From Pelecanus crispus (Eukaryota; Chordata; Aves; Pelecaniformes; Pelecanidae): 64,000 nt of DNA. The DNA lies in assembly GCF_030463565.1 (NCBI RefSeq), contig NC_134653.1:28209150-28273149 (forward strand), given 5' to 3'. Below the pieces are notes generated by a model. That model saw nothing but the letters and a program-made list of their open reading frames with translations. It searched no databases and was not told where the DNA came from. This document shows positions 25,311-38,100 of this stretch, piece by piece. Position 1 is the stretch's first letter; the number at the start of each line of letters is the position of its first letter. The position numbers and the translations under genes are program-made.

Positions 25311-28300
25311 ATAAGTAAATGCCCTGCAGTGCCTCTGGCATGAGAGCAGCTCTCCCGTTGCAGATGGGGCACATGCTGTTTCTCCCTGGCTTTTGACCCA
25401 AGAAAACACAGACCTCGTTTCCTCACGCCACAGCCCACAGTGTCCTGCCGGCTCTGAAAAGAGGCAGGTCTGGAGCACGCACATGTGCCAAGCGAGCACC
25501 ACAACCTGCACAGCACCTCTGAGTAAACAGGCAATAAATGGCCCAGCAACACAGGAGCACAAAGGTGAAGGGTAAGAGGCACCCAGTTCCCTGGGCTGTG
25601 CCATGCTGAGCAATGTAACGCTGGCAGAGACCGACATTACGATCCCATCAATGCCCTGGCTGAGCCACAGGCAGGTGCGAGGCAGGGCCGCCCCGTTCGG
25701 CCGCACCGGCCCCAAGCCCCCAGGCAGGAGGGCCAGGGCACCGGGGGGCTGCGCCGGGGAGAGCCGGGGCCAGCACGATGCCCCGGGCAGGAGGGGTGAG
25801 GACAGAGCATGCTAACAAAAACACAGTGAGTGCCTCTGCCCAGGCCGCGCGGCAGCTGGCACATCCCAGGCACTCCCAGTTTCCTACTGGGAGCAAGTGT
25901 TTCTCTAACCAGTGAGTGCAGATCACCTGTGCCCAAAAAGTGGCAGAGAAAAGCTGCCGTGCCTGGGAGGAGCAGAGGGAAGGGGCTCATGGGGAGGGTG
26001 GCCAAACCCAGCTCTCGCCCTGGCCTGACTCTGAGCTGGGGTTTGCAGCTGGCTGCTGTGGGGCCAGCTGTACTGAGTTGGGATTGAGGCAACAAATGCA
26101 AATACGAGAAAGTGGGAATTGCCCCATCTCCCCCTCCCCTGACTGAGTGGATTCATTTTCTTTGGTTTTGCAGAGAAATAGCCCAGTCCTCCAAAACAAC
26201 AAAGCATCTCCAACCACACCTTCCCTTCCGAGCTAAATAATCAGAGAAGCAGAAAGCAGTGCAGAGAGCCCCAGCCCTTACTGGAACCTGCTTTCAGGTG
26301 GGTGCAAAGCTGCAGCCTCTGCACACCCCCTGCACCATGCAGGGGTGGCTACTTCTGCCCCAGGGAAATGCTCTCGGCCCTGAACGTGAATTGCAGAGGG
26401 AACCAGCTTGGGGCTCAGTGCCTTTAGGAAGTCCCATTGCTGCAAGACACGGCTCATATGGGCTGCAAGGGATCAGCAAAACTAAGCTGGAGTGCAGCCT
26501 CCTGCCCCAAGGCAGTAGCCTCACTGCTCCCATGACCGCTCTGGCCTGGCTGTTTGCTCAAAGTATGGCATGGGGTGATTGTAAGAGTTTCTCTTCTCAC
26601 TCGCCTCACCAAACTCTGTGTTGCTGCTTGTCTGCTGCTTAGCATTTTCTTACCTGTGCCCCACAAAGAAAAGAGCAGCAGTCATCCCTGGTGTAATTGG
26701 TGTTTTGCTTCTTTAAGGCAGCTGAGTCTGCCTTCTCCATCCAGGTTACAGCAACTCATCCCTCATCCTCACTGGCTCTTCACTAACGGTTCTTGCAACT
26801 TTCTCTCTAAGAATTACATCCTGCTGTTCCCCAAATCAGCCATAATCCCCTCCCCCCCTTTCCCATCCACTTATAAGAACAAGAATCCCTTGTGGTACCT
26901 CATCTTCTTTCCTACGTAGAGCAAGGAGCCAAGCCCCCCTGCACATGCAAGCACCCACAGACTCTGCACGCGCCGATGTTATAGCCCCGTGTCGCACCAC
27001 GCGGCCCCAGGTCCACTGGGGCTCCCACGATTTCTTGCGAGCAGCCGGTAACCCACTGCAGCCAGCCCTGCCACCCAGGAGAGCCCTGCTGCTGCCGAAG
27101 CTCGCTGCCAGCTGCCTCTGCAGCATTAGGAGAGCTCCGGGTGCTATTCTGGCTGAGGGAGAAAGCATGCTTGGGCCTTGCACACAGGAAAATGCAGATA
27201 TACAGGAACAGCAAAATGAAAATAACTCTCTGAAAAATGTAAGGGGGGGAAAAAACCCCACAAGTCATCAAGAACCAAGATGTTTTTTCACACTGGATTT
27301 GGCCCTTTAAGGCACATTATCTGCTAGGGTTACAGCAGCAAAAATATCTGGCAACAAAGAGTTTACTGCTTCCCTAATTACAGATAGCAGGGACTGAACT
27401 GCAGCAGGAAGCAGAGACCAGACACTGCAGCAGGCGTTACAAGAATAGCCCATCTGAAGAGCACTACATCCCCTTCAAGAGATCCAGTTTTAGAGCATTG
27501 CACTGAAAATAAATTACATTCCCAGCAAACACATGAAGGCCCTTCAGTCTGGCAGAATCGAGACTGTGATTTTAGTAGGGCTGTCTAGGTTAATTCACTT
27601 GAGAGCAAACACAAAACCAATGCCATCCCGCAGGATATTTAATCCAATCTGCTTTTAAGCATGAATTGCATAACATGGAACTAAGGAACTAATCATTCTC
27701 AGATATCATATTCCCCTCTCTGTTGTTCCAGCTACATCTTGGTATGAGCATGACCAGTTTGAAATGCTGTGGAAGATGCATGCCCCATCCTGCTTCCAAC
27801 CCACATGTACACTCCATCCACGGTCCCTTGAACACTGCCCAACCTTTACGTGCATCCCATGCCCAGAAGAGAGACCTCCTGCACCCAGCGAGTGGGTAGG
27901 AATCATCTAAGAAGAAGATGGAGGAGATCAGGCACCGGGCTTGAGACGCACGCTGACCAAAGCCTTCTTCTGTACATTCAGCCCATATCCCAGCTTCCCT
28001 CCATGTTCCCATGCTTGCTTTTCTCTAATCCCTCCCTTTCTCTAACCTTCATCTCCTCCCAAAATACACCTCTCTCATTACTTTTTCCTGTTGGGCCCAG
28101 TTTTCCTACATTTGTAGACAAATTCGGTGTTTCTGATACCTCTCACTGGGTCACCTCCACCTCGCCAGGTTCCACGCCCTGGGTGGTCCCTGTGCTCCTC
28201 AATCATCGGTGAAGCTCAGCCATTTCCCCAGGTGCTCTCTGTAGCGGTCCAGCAGCTAGCTACCTGTTACCTGCTGCATCTGGCCATCTCTCATGTCACA

Positions 28301-29990
28301 CCTACTCCTTTCTCCTGGTCTGTTCAGTGACCCAAACTGCAGGCCAGGGCCTGACCATCTGCCTGCGTACCCTAAGAGAGAGCTCCTACATTTCATGGAG
28401 ACAAGCAGATCATGTGATCATTATGAAATAAACAATTAGTTTTTAAAATTACTTAAGAACTTCATTGTTATTTAGCCAGTTCACTCCTTAAATAACATCT
28501 CTGAAAGCATGGAAACATTAGTAAATGGATTCCCTTTACATTCGTTCATGAGTACCTGAGAATAATTTTTTTGCTTAAAGAAAAAAATTTAGCCTTCAAT
28601 TATTTCTGAACTAAAAAAAAAGCAAGTATTACTAATTTCTTGCAGTCACAATTCCTAGCAATACCATGTTGATCAACTGATTTTTACAAGATACACTATA
28701 AAAATCAAGTCCCTTGGAAGGGTTTTTCATGGCCAGGGACATGAGTTTTGGAAGTGGCAGCAGAAGCCATGCAAGAGGAAGCTCTCCACCACAACAAACA
28801 CAGCATCAAATACCCCAGACCTTACAGAAGGCAGCAGGCACTGCTCAAAGACCATCCATTCCATGGATGCTCCCTCAGTAAAACACCACCCAATTATAGC
28901 ATATGTCAAGACTGCCAAGTGTTACACAGGCTGTCTTGTACTCGGGTGTGGTTGCAAGAAGTATACACATCTGGCTACGCCTGCTTCCTCCTAAAAGGTG
29001 CTCAGTGCTTCTCCAGGCTGGAACACACTGCACAAGTGCTCATCCCACACTCAAAGGTCAGCTCATACTGGAGCAACCACAGCTCTGAGTGCAGGCTATG
29101 TATGGTTAAAACACCTCTTAATTTTTTTGGCTAATTACAAAAATTATCCAAAAGTTTCAAAGAAAGGGGGGGGAAAAAAAACAAACAAAAGCCCCAGTGT
29201 GGCTGTCAGAAGTACCACTTCTGTTCTTCAGAATGACATTGTCATCCACGTTGGTGGACAAAGCAGGATCACCCCTAGCCCCTGTGCTGTCATCATCAAG
29301 TCTTTGGAGTCACGCGCATAGCAGCTGCAAAAACAAATTTGAAAAAGCTGAAATCAACACAAAGCAAAAAGCCCCAGAGGCTGATTACAGTGAAGCAATC
29401 AACATGCAAAACAGTAATCCTCAGAGCCCTTCTGAGGAAGGTGTTGGTGTGAGCCTTTCTCAAGAACACCAGAAGCTGGAAGTCAAAACATAAATCCCCC
29501 ACTGAGTAAGGGCTTAAGAAAAAGCCAGCTGCAAAGCCCAGAAAAGCAGCCAATCATCAGAGCTACAAAACTGAGGTCTGGATGAACAACAAGGAAATGA
29601 ACTTAAGAGAAGCTACCTCCTTCCCCTAACAAGCCCCTAAGGAAAAAGAAGAAAAAAAAACCCCAAACAGTTCTTGAACACAGCCCCAGTGAAGACAAGA
29701 AAAGCAGCATCCCACCCCTTTTGAAGAAAGCTGGCCGACGAGGAACAAGGCCACTGTACGCCAGAAGCAAGTCCATGTGAGGCTTGAAAGATCATCTGAG
29801 ACATACAAAAAGACAAGAGACAAAATTTCACTTGACTAACATGTGAATAAATATAAAAAAAAAACTTAGGTAAATTTAGCAAAGAAAAACATTTAAGCTA
29901 CTTCCATCCTGTCAGCAAAACTAAAGGTTATTTTATGAAGAAGGCAGAGCACAACCGATGTCTCTCAGCAACTTGATGTTCAAGTTTTGC
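25311..29990. other. Intergenic region upstream of TSSK
   Basis: About 4.7 kb with no supported gene on either strand. Open frames of 60-200 codons here (for example around 25.1-26.1 kb and 28.7-29.1 kb) lack domains, splice structure or family resemblance. A G-run/A-run patch lies near 29166-29185. Nothing else stands out by eye. Confidence 0.6.
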
Positions 29991-29996
29991 CCTGTA

Positions 29997-30056
29997 TGAC
30001 ATCATCCGGTAGCTTTATAAAAGCACTGAAAGGTCCTTCCATTGCCTGTGACATCA
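29997..30056 (+). promoter_or_regulatory. TSSK2: Predicted TSSK core promoter: CRE-like sites and TATA box
   Basis: TGACATCA (a one-base variant of the CRE palindrome) occurs at 29997-30004 and again at 30049-30056, flanking a TATAAAA box at 30016-30022. A TATA box here predicts a start site near 30045-30050, giving a 5' UTR of about 150 bases before the kinase ATG. CRE-like sites read by CREM are a known theme in haploid-spermatid genes, which suits a TSSK; the assignment is inference from motif and position. Confidence 0.6.
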
Positions 30057-30197
30057 CACAGCAGCCAGTGCTGGGGTGCCCACCTGCCTGCCACGCCAGT
30101 GCCAGGGCAGCCACCATGGTGCACGGGCACGCCACCTGCCACCACGCATGATGCACACCAGCACCAACTCATGCAGCTCCCCCCCAGCTCTCCCACC

Positions 30198-31163
30198 ATG
30201 GATGATGCTGTGGTGCTTGGAAAGAAAGGCTATAGCCTGAGCAACACACTAGGAGAAGGCTCTTACGGCAAAGTGAAATCTGCCTACTGCGACCGGCTGA
30301 AATGTAACGTAGCTGTCAAGATAATCGACAAGAGGAAAACTCCTCGGGACTTCCTGGAAAGATTTCTCCCCAGGGAAATAGAGGCTTTGAGACGTTTGCG
30401 CCACCCCTCAATCATCAAAACCTATGAGATTTTTGAGACATCAGCTGGGAAAGTGTACATCGTGATGGAGCTGGGGGAAAAGGGAGACCTCCTGGACTAC
30501 ATCAAGATCACAGGAGCTATGAAAGAGGACATTGCTCGCATCAAGTTTCAGCAGTTGGCTTCTGCCATCAAGCATTGCCACGACTCGGACTTCGCTCACA
30601 GGGACCTGAAATGTGAGAACATCCTTCTTGATGAAGAACTCAACATCAAGCTGTCAGACTTCGGCTTTTCCAAATCCTTGTCTCGGGATGAAAACGGAAG
30701 AACTATTCTCAGCAAAACCTTCTGTGGGTCTGCTGCATACGCAGCCCCTGAAGTGCTACAGGGCATTCCTTGTGACCCCAGGATTTCTGACATATGGAGC
30801 CTGGGTGTCATCCTGTATACAATGGTCTACGCTTTAATGCCATTTGACGATTCCAATGTCAGGAAAATGATCTGTGTTCAGAAACAACACAGGATTCCCT
30901 TCCCCAACTCAAAATGCCTGACCGTAGAGTGCAAGGACCTCATTTACCACTTGCTCCAGCCCAATGTGTCTCAGAGGTTGTGCATAGATGAGGTTTTGAA
31001 ACACTCGTGGTTGCAGACTCCGAAATCCACAATCCCTTCACCTATGCCAGCTGCAGAAGAAGGTGAGTGTTCCCAAAACCTGCATGAAGGAAAGCCACAC
31101 AACCAGCAAGCCAAATCCCATTCTGCAGAAGGAGGAGAGGCAAAGGAAACAGGATCCTCTTAA
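30198..31163 (+). CDS. TSSK2: Testis-specific serine/threonine kinase (TSSK1/2 group), single exon
   Basis: Intronless 321-residue kinase starting [12 protein letters not shown], the family's typical start; human TSSK2 starts MDDATVLRKKGY and has 358 residues. All catalytic parts are intact: glycine loop GEGSYGKV (19-26), lysine 41 in VAVKII, Glu60, HRDLKCEN with H134-D136, DFG 154-156, activation-loop Thr174 in SKTFCGS, and APE 183-185. The kinase domain ends near 272 with HSWL; the hydrophilic tail is shorter than in mammals. ATG 30198 has a near-perfect Kozak context (CCACCATGG). The frame stays open upstream to an ATG at 30042, but the TATA box at 30016 would place transcription start after it. 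TSSKs act in post-meiotic germ cells and phosphorylate sperm proteins such as TSKS. Intronless structure and position between DGCR2 and ESS2 match mammalian TSSK2; whether it is strictly TSSK1 or TSSK2 cannot be told without a tree. Confidence 0.92.
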   Translation: MDDAVVLGKKGYSLSNTLGEGSYGKVKSAYCDRLKCNVAVKIIDKRKTPRDFLERFLPREIEALRRLRHPSIIKTYEIFETSAGKVYIVMELGEKGDLLDYIKITGAMKEDIARIKFQQLASAIKHCHDSDFAHRDLKCENILLDEELNIKLSDFGFSKSLSRDENGRTILSKTFCGSAAYAAPEVLQGIPCDPRISDIWSLGVILYTMVYALMPFDDSNVRKMICVQKQHRIPFPNSKCLTVECKDLIYHLLQPNVSQRLCIDEVLKHSWLQTPKSTIPSPMPAAEEGECSQNLHEGKPHNQQAKSHSAEGGEAKETGSS

Positions 31164-32168
31164 GGATGGCTGGTTTTAACAATACCACAAATTTGGTCGA
31201 ACTTGTGAACTACTGGTTCTCAACTTCAGCTTCTCTGGACCCTTTCAGCAATAGTCCTCATCTTTTGCTTTACAAAGTATGGCAACAGAAGACACAGCAC
31301 ATCTGCTGAGGCGAACGAACACTATTATTCTCAAAAGACCTGTCTCTGATGTGGTTTGCGGGGATGAGAAGGTACGGTCAAAACACATAGGAAAGCTTCT
31401 TTCAGTGCTGCTGACACTTAACAGCTCTTACGCTCGCATTTCTCAAGTTCCTGACTACACCAGCTGCAGAATTCACATGTGCATCAACAGCATTTTGGAT
31501 TCAGTAAGAGGCCAGGTTATTAGGAAGTGTGAACTGATGTCTGAAACTGTATGCATGCTGTTTTCATAACGTACCAACTCTCTCCACAGGCCTGCTGTAC
31601 ATTCAAGAGCATCAGTTTAAACTCCACTTAAATTAAAGAGAAGCCCTTTAAAATTCTGGGTCATGTCTCAATATATACATGGTTGTATCCCCTCTTCTGC
31701 AAAGTACAAAACCAAAGGAGTCTGACAAGCTGAAAGAAAGTCAGTTCAACCTTTTAGGAAGGCTTACCACATTTTATAAATAAACATATCTGTACAGAAA
31801 TGTATTTAAATGCATGGCCATCTTAAAAAGAAATACATCTTTAAAAAATTATCGCCATTTTCCAAGAGTCCAGAATCTTCTCTGCTATTGCAGGAAGCAT
31901 CCTCTTGCTACAGCAGCCCTGTGCATCCCACCCATGCAGTTCAAAAGGAAGTTACACCACAGCAGGAGATACTCTGCTTCCAAAAAGCACATCGCAGGCT
32001 ATTTTAGATACATAGTCTAGAGTAGCACTGGTCCCGGATCTTGTAACCGCTGGCTTCCATTCTGGCAGCTGTATCTAGACACCCCTTACTACTAATGGCT
32101 CACAACATCCAATCTGCAGACAGCTGAGCACAGCCAGTTCACTATCGCCTTGCTGGTGACTGGAATAT
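31164..32168. other. TSSK / ESS2 convergent 3' region
   Basis: About 1 kb shared by the 3' ends of the plus-strand kinase and the minus-strand ESS2. A canonical AATAAA at 31779-31784 would serve the kinase transcript, about 616 bases after its stop. I did not find a clear minus-strand AATAAA for ESS2 in this interval. No further coding sequence is supported. Confidence 0.65.
31779..31784 (+). terminator. TSSK2: Poly(A) signal AATAAA for TSSK
   Basis: Canonical hexamer downstream of the TSSK stop codon, on the coding strand. It is the first canonical AATAAA I noticed there. Confidence 0.55.
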
Positions 32169-35100
32169 TCAGAAGAAATCAGATGCCTTCCTTCTTTTAG
32201 GAAGCTGCAGTAAATTGTCTGTAATCGATGTAGTATCCTGAGATACTGGCGTCTGAGATACTGTCCTAGACTGTGGGGTGTTTGTGGGTGTATGAGGCCC
32301 ACTTGCTGGGGTCTTGTAACCAGGAGTTCCTGTGTGGGCTGGGGAAGGAGTATAGCTGGCTCGCAAGGCTTTGTCGGTATATTTACTTGCAGTCCTGTTT
32401 ACTAGTCTTTGCAAAGCTGGTGACATTGCTGGGCTTAGTCCTTTCGGAGTAAGGCTGGAATAGAATAAACAGTTTTAAAAGATTTTACAGTAAAAATTTG
32501 CCATTTATCAGGAAGAGCCATCAATGCTTCCACAGGCGAGCTTGGTGTCCACTCCCTCCACAGACCAGACCCACTGGCTGCAGAAGTCATTCTGCCTGCA
32601 GGTAAATGCAGCCTGTCTCTCTAGGGAGACAAGTGACAGAGAAACCTCTTAGAACCCTCCTAAACCTGAGTGGCACTGCCTGTCTTTTCCTTTGAGCCTG
32701 TTCTGTCCTTCCCATGACCCAGCCAAGCAAGCGTTATCATGTCTCCTCTTTGCAATGAGGCAAGACACTGACCCAGGATGCGTTGCTGGGTGGCTGTAGG
32801 GCAGAACAACAATGCTGACAAAAGGGAGTATCAGGGACAGTCACCTTCCCTCACAAATTAAGTTTTTTAGTTTATAAAAAAATTTTAGTTTGACTGTACA
32901 TCTTCCTGTTTCCAGTACTCTTATCATTCCTCCCTTTCTACATATGTTGTTTTAAATCTCATCAGAAAATACCCATCCCCAGTTCTGCTGTCAGAACAGA
33001 AGGCTCACCTGGCCAAGTTTTCTGTCACTTTTCGAAGTGCTTCCTGCTTCTTTGCGCGGTTTTTAGCTGCCACTTCATTGGCCATCTTGAGTCCTAACCT
33101 CTCACGGCGCCCAGGCTCCAGGATCTGTAAATGTATCACACAGTTCACTCGCCAAGGCACCCATATGAGTACTGCATAAATGAGTCAAAGCACCTTCACA
33201 GCTGGATTCCAGCCTGCAGGGATCTAAACTGGGGAGAAGTGGGGTGAGCCCACACCTCTCTGCTGCTATATGAAAGCCAGAGAGGACACGGAGAGACTTT
33301 CAACCTGCTTTAGCAAGTAACAAATATGGTAAAACCAGTTCAGTCAAGGAAGCAGCCATTACCTTTGGCATTTCCTCCTACTGTCTCTCCTAGACAAACA
33401 ATGTCACCTGTGTCTTGCCTAGCCTGGCCTGTAGCCAGCCAACTCTCAGGCAAACACAAACATTGCTAAAGAGCAGGAGAACCAGTCAAGGGCTTCGGAG
33501 TCTGACAAAACAGAAGCACATAGAGCAAATTACACCTTCCTTAAACTAAGAGTCTCAGACAGCTCATATTCAATGACACCAGCAGGAGACAGGTGGCATG
33601 CAGGGTCAGGTGCCATTAGCAAAGCCAGAGCACCTTTTCTACTCTCAAGTGATACACCTGCCTCAGGCTGTGACAGCCAGAAGATCAAGACAGAGGGAAA
33701 TCCTACAATTTCTACCCATTCATACATTAAAATCAGAGAAATCAGGTATCTCCTCAGCTTCCTCTGAAATCCCCTCTGTCTGGGCTTATCATCAAATGTT
33801 GAGTCTCACTCTCCTGCCAACAGTGTGTGTTCCACCTCAGGTATCTCCACCAAGTAGCTTTCATGTGGAGCCATGTCCACCTCCACCCTCCAAGCAGAAC
33901 CTGGATTATTAGTCTCAAGGACTAGGAACACAGCCCAGAGATGTGTCACACTCCCACAACAATGTTAACCTATTAGTTACTCACTTGCCTTTCCCTTCTT
34001 AGTCCTTCCCCCAAAAAAGAATGACATGTTGACTCCTGACATGAAATACCTTGAAGGCTGGTCCAGGTGTTCTGTCCACATACGGCGTTTCTGACCCTTC
34101 TAGACGCAAAGGGGTACTTTCGATTTCACCCCATGTCATAAAAGGAGACTCATTCACACCTAAAAACAAATTTAAAAAGTCATGCTCACACAAGACATTT
34201 TGTTGTTCGTTCACCACAAAAAATCCAGAGGCACAAATTACGAAATGCAGCAAATTCATCTACACACAAAGGAGCCCCTCCACTACAGAGGAAATCACAG
34301 CCAATGTGGAATAGTAACATGCAGTTCCCATTAAAAGAGCATGACCTTTAACTCACAGGATTGCCTGTGGCCATGTTACCCTCTAGGTTACTGTCTTTTC
34401 CATGTGTTTATTTTTCCATTTGGTAAGCTTTGGCTTAGCAACACTTTCATTTTTTCCTCTACGGTACTAGTCTGGCCCTCTGCTATTGTATGAGAACTCC
34501 TTCAACACAAGGAACTACTTAAAAGCAGGGAAACAGGCAGAGGACTTAAGGTACAGGTAATAGCTAAACGTACCCTCAATTCATCTTGAGGCTAGCCTGT
34601 ACCAGTGACTGCACCTTGTCTAACAGCTACAACTACAGAATAGATTCTAAGAGCCCGATTAAGTCACTGGCTAGAAAATCCTGCTGTCCGGGGTTCAGAA
34701 AAGGCATTTACAATGGAGAAAGGAGGTGCGCTCCAAATGCCACCTACAGGCTTTCTGGAGGAAAAGCCTCAGTATGTTCACTTTTTAGCATAATAACCAG
34801 AGACAGGGAAACATAATAGCTGGTGAAGAAAAGCTAAAAATTTAGATACCACATTTCAACTGGAAGAAAAATAATCAGTTTGCTCTAACTGAAAGTATCC
34901 TGCAGCTAATACATCTGAACAAAAGGAATCTATAATACACAAGTGTATTCAGACAAAGGAAGAACCTAGAAAGCAGTAGACCTGGAGGAAAACAGTAGGT
35001 TAGACTGTGAAGGAAGTGAGATATGCCACATCCCTATGAGCCAGGCTGAACCATCACTCAGCAAACTACTGGACACACTGACACGAATGCTCCTTGTTTT

Positions 35101-38100
35101 GAAAAATGAGCACCTGAACTCATTAGAAGGTTAATGCTTGTGAAATGTTTGAGTTCTTGTCTTTAAGCTCTAGAGAAGCATCACCCAGGGATAAACCAAG
35201 CAGCCACATCACTGCAGTTGCCCAGGAAGGCTCACTGCCCTCTAGATGACTCCTAAGTAATGGCACAGCAGCTTGCCCAGAGCCTCTTGGGTACAGCATG
35301 ACTTCTCTTGCCAGTGTATTGGACTAGGATTTAAGCGCTGAATCAAGCTGGCATGCACGGTATACAAGAAAGTCACCAGCTCATGAGACATACACAGATA
35401 CAAGGCTTACCTCCTTGTCTAAACCAACAACGATACCCCAGTGTTGAACAAACAGAACATCAAAGTAAGTGCAGTAGCAGTCCTCTTACATCAGAAAAAA
35501 ATAAGAAAACCCTCTTACCAGGGGCAGGAGAGGGGGTAGCCACAAATCCATATCCATTCACTTTTGGAGACTCTTGGGGTATCAGTTCTTTCCCATCTGG
35601 TCCCACTTTGCCCTGTTTGTACTGAAATAAAACAGACAATGCCATTTGTGTGGAGAAAGGCATGAGTCAGCTGTATCTAGTACAGGCATAGTTCTCCTGG
35701 TTGTTGAACAACACCAGAGGGCAGAGTTTAACAAGGTTTTAGTCAGAAGAAGTGAAATTAGCCAACCTGAGCATTGAGGGCTGCAGCTTGTTGGAGCTGT
35801 GATTTGCTCACAGCTTGGCTAAAAGGGTCCTTCACAAAACGGGTGTTTCGATGGACAACTTCCCTGGGCTTCTTAAATACTTCCTCCTCATCAGGTACAC
35901 CTTGAAAAGCAAAAAGCAAAACATCTTTTAAGAAAGGGCTCAGGTAACACTAAGCAGTGTGCTCTAAAGCTCCGAACCAGCATGACACTTGTCACACATT
36001 CCTACACAACACAGAATCCATCAGTAATTGCAGTGTGTATCTCTATCAATTTAAAACAAAATTTGCACTAGGTACATGCTTTGTAACACCTGAAATCTAT
36101 AAATTAAGATCAGATTTCCTTTTTTTTTTTTTTAAGAAAACAGTCAACAAGACTTTCTTTCCTCCACTTCACTCGTTTGCAGAAATTATCAATTGTACAT
36201 TTATAGCCAAAAAGAAAACTACATTTACAAAATGATGTAGTTTTCTATAGCAACCAAGGGTCCAACAAGCCCAAGGAGCACTCTTTGAGCAGAAGCAATG
36301 AATGAATAAAGATGACAAGAAAGTGCTCATAAATAAGATATACCAAACTGGAAAGAGCTTTGGCTCCTGAAAACAAGTGGTTCTATAATACAGATAATGA
36401 GCTTCTCAATGACAAACAGAACACGATCAACTTTGCAATCACATGCAAAAGAGCAAGGTCCAAAGAAAGAAAAGGAGAAAAAAAAAAAAAAAAAGACTTT
36501 TTTAAACAACTTTACATATCTGAGCTTCACAGAAGAAAAAGTATTAGCAGTATTAGCAGTAAGAGCTGCTCAGTCATCTACAGAAGTGCTGTAAGCACTG
36601 TTTGGAGTCAACCCACCTACAACCAATGCCTCTCCTGAGAAACCTATGTGCCTCACCTGTCGGATAATACATGAGGGTGTTTCGAGCCGTGTACTCCCAG
36701 GTCTCCAGTCCAGCTTTCACATTCTCCAGAGCTTGCTGCTCTGCTGAAGGAAGTGCCAGGTTTTCATTTCGTCGCTGAAAGGGCAATGGAAAAAAAATTT
36801 AAGAAAAACAACAACAAAAAAAATCAGGTCTGAAACAGACTCCTGCAATCTTTTTAATCAGGCATACACAACTTGGCGAGCTCAATCATGAGCTCAGCTA
36901 CATGCCCTAACACACTTTGCATCTGGCACGGTACAAGCACTCTCTCTCCAGGAAGTGGCATTTCAGAAATCATCCTGTTCCCAGGTGAGCCTGCAAACAA
37001 CAACTGCACATGAAGTTCTGGGATACAACCAAGTGAGAACTAAAGAATTAAATTCTCAGAAAGATTGTGTTTATGACTTTGTTATATCTTGTGACAGCAC
37101 TTGTGATGGCTCAAACTCTTCCTGTTTTTTCTCTATCTACTAATCAAAATTCAAATGAAACATTCATTGCTCAATAAGGGAAGAACAACATATAACACTT
37201 ATAAAGGCAGTCTACAAGGCTTTGGCATGTAACCTTGGGAGAATATTTGTACCATCCTAGTCTTGCGCGAACTATATCAGCTGAGGCAAGGAGTAACAAC
37301 AGAACAGACACTTCTTCAATACTTGGGGAGTTTTCAAGTATTTCCATAGGCAGTACAGGTATGGAAGCATTTGACATTCACACAATTGTGTGCTGTTACC
37401 AGCGTACTAGTATCACTGATACCAAAAAGAAACTAATAGAATGCAGTCAGCCACCAATGAGTTAACTCCATTTTAAAATTCTCACACTAATTAAACTAGA
37501 CAATTACTGCCAGAAGCTATATATTAAAGACATCAACTGATGTTGTCTTTAATAGGCATCGTCCATATATATTTCAATAGCAGTACTGTCACTGAATATG
37601 TTAAATGAGGCATAGCAAAGTTGTCTGCTACACAAACAGGCATGCTGTGCAAGGAAATGCAAGGTCTGAACAGAGTGCTGGCTGACAGGAAGACACACAA
37701 CATCAGCACAAGTCCGGCTTTGGCAACTTCACCTTGACCTGAAACAAGCCCTGTGCTTTGGGAATGTTCTCCTGCTGCCTGCCTTTTAATTCTGGATGAA
37801 AGCATTCGAGCAAAGAAGATGCATAAGGAGCCACAGACAGCATTTTTATTGTAACAGACTCCGAGGGTTTACATTAGCTGGGATAAAAACGTAACACTCA
37901 CAAGAACAGCAGTACACACTTATGTATCCGTGTCAAACTTCATTAAAAGATACTGCAGCTCACATCCATCACTGACACATCTGGCAACAGTGGCAGCTGC
38001 TCACTGCTGATGGAGAAAGATTGACATGGCAGCCCCAGAACAGCTCCTGAACCTCCCACGAAGCTAGCTGAGGGAGGCAGCACAGCCAGCCATACTGTGT

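Noticed and set aside
25095-25715. 206-codon minus-strand frame near 25.1-25.7 kb
   Set aside because: It overlaps the plus-strand TSSK relic antisense and shows no domain.
28748-29134. 128-codon plus-strand frame upstream of TSSK
   Set aside because: No recognisable family, no splice partners, cysteine spacing random; likely chance.
30042-30197. 52-residue N-terminal extension of the TSSK kinase
   Set aside because: Pro/His-rich and unlike any TSSK; a TATA box at 30016 predicts transcription starting after 30042, and ATG 30198 has an optimal context and the family start MDDA.
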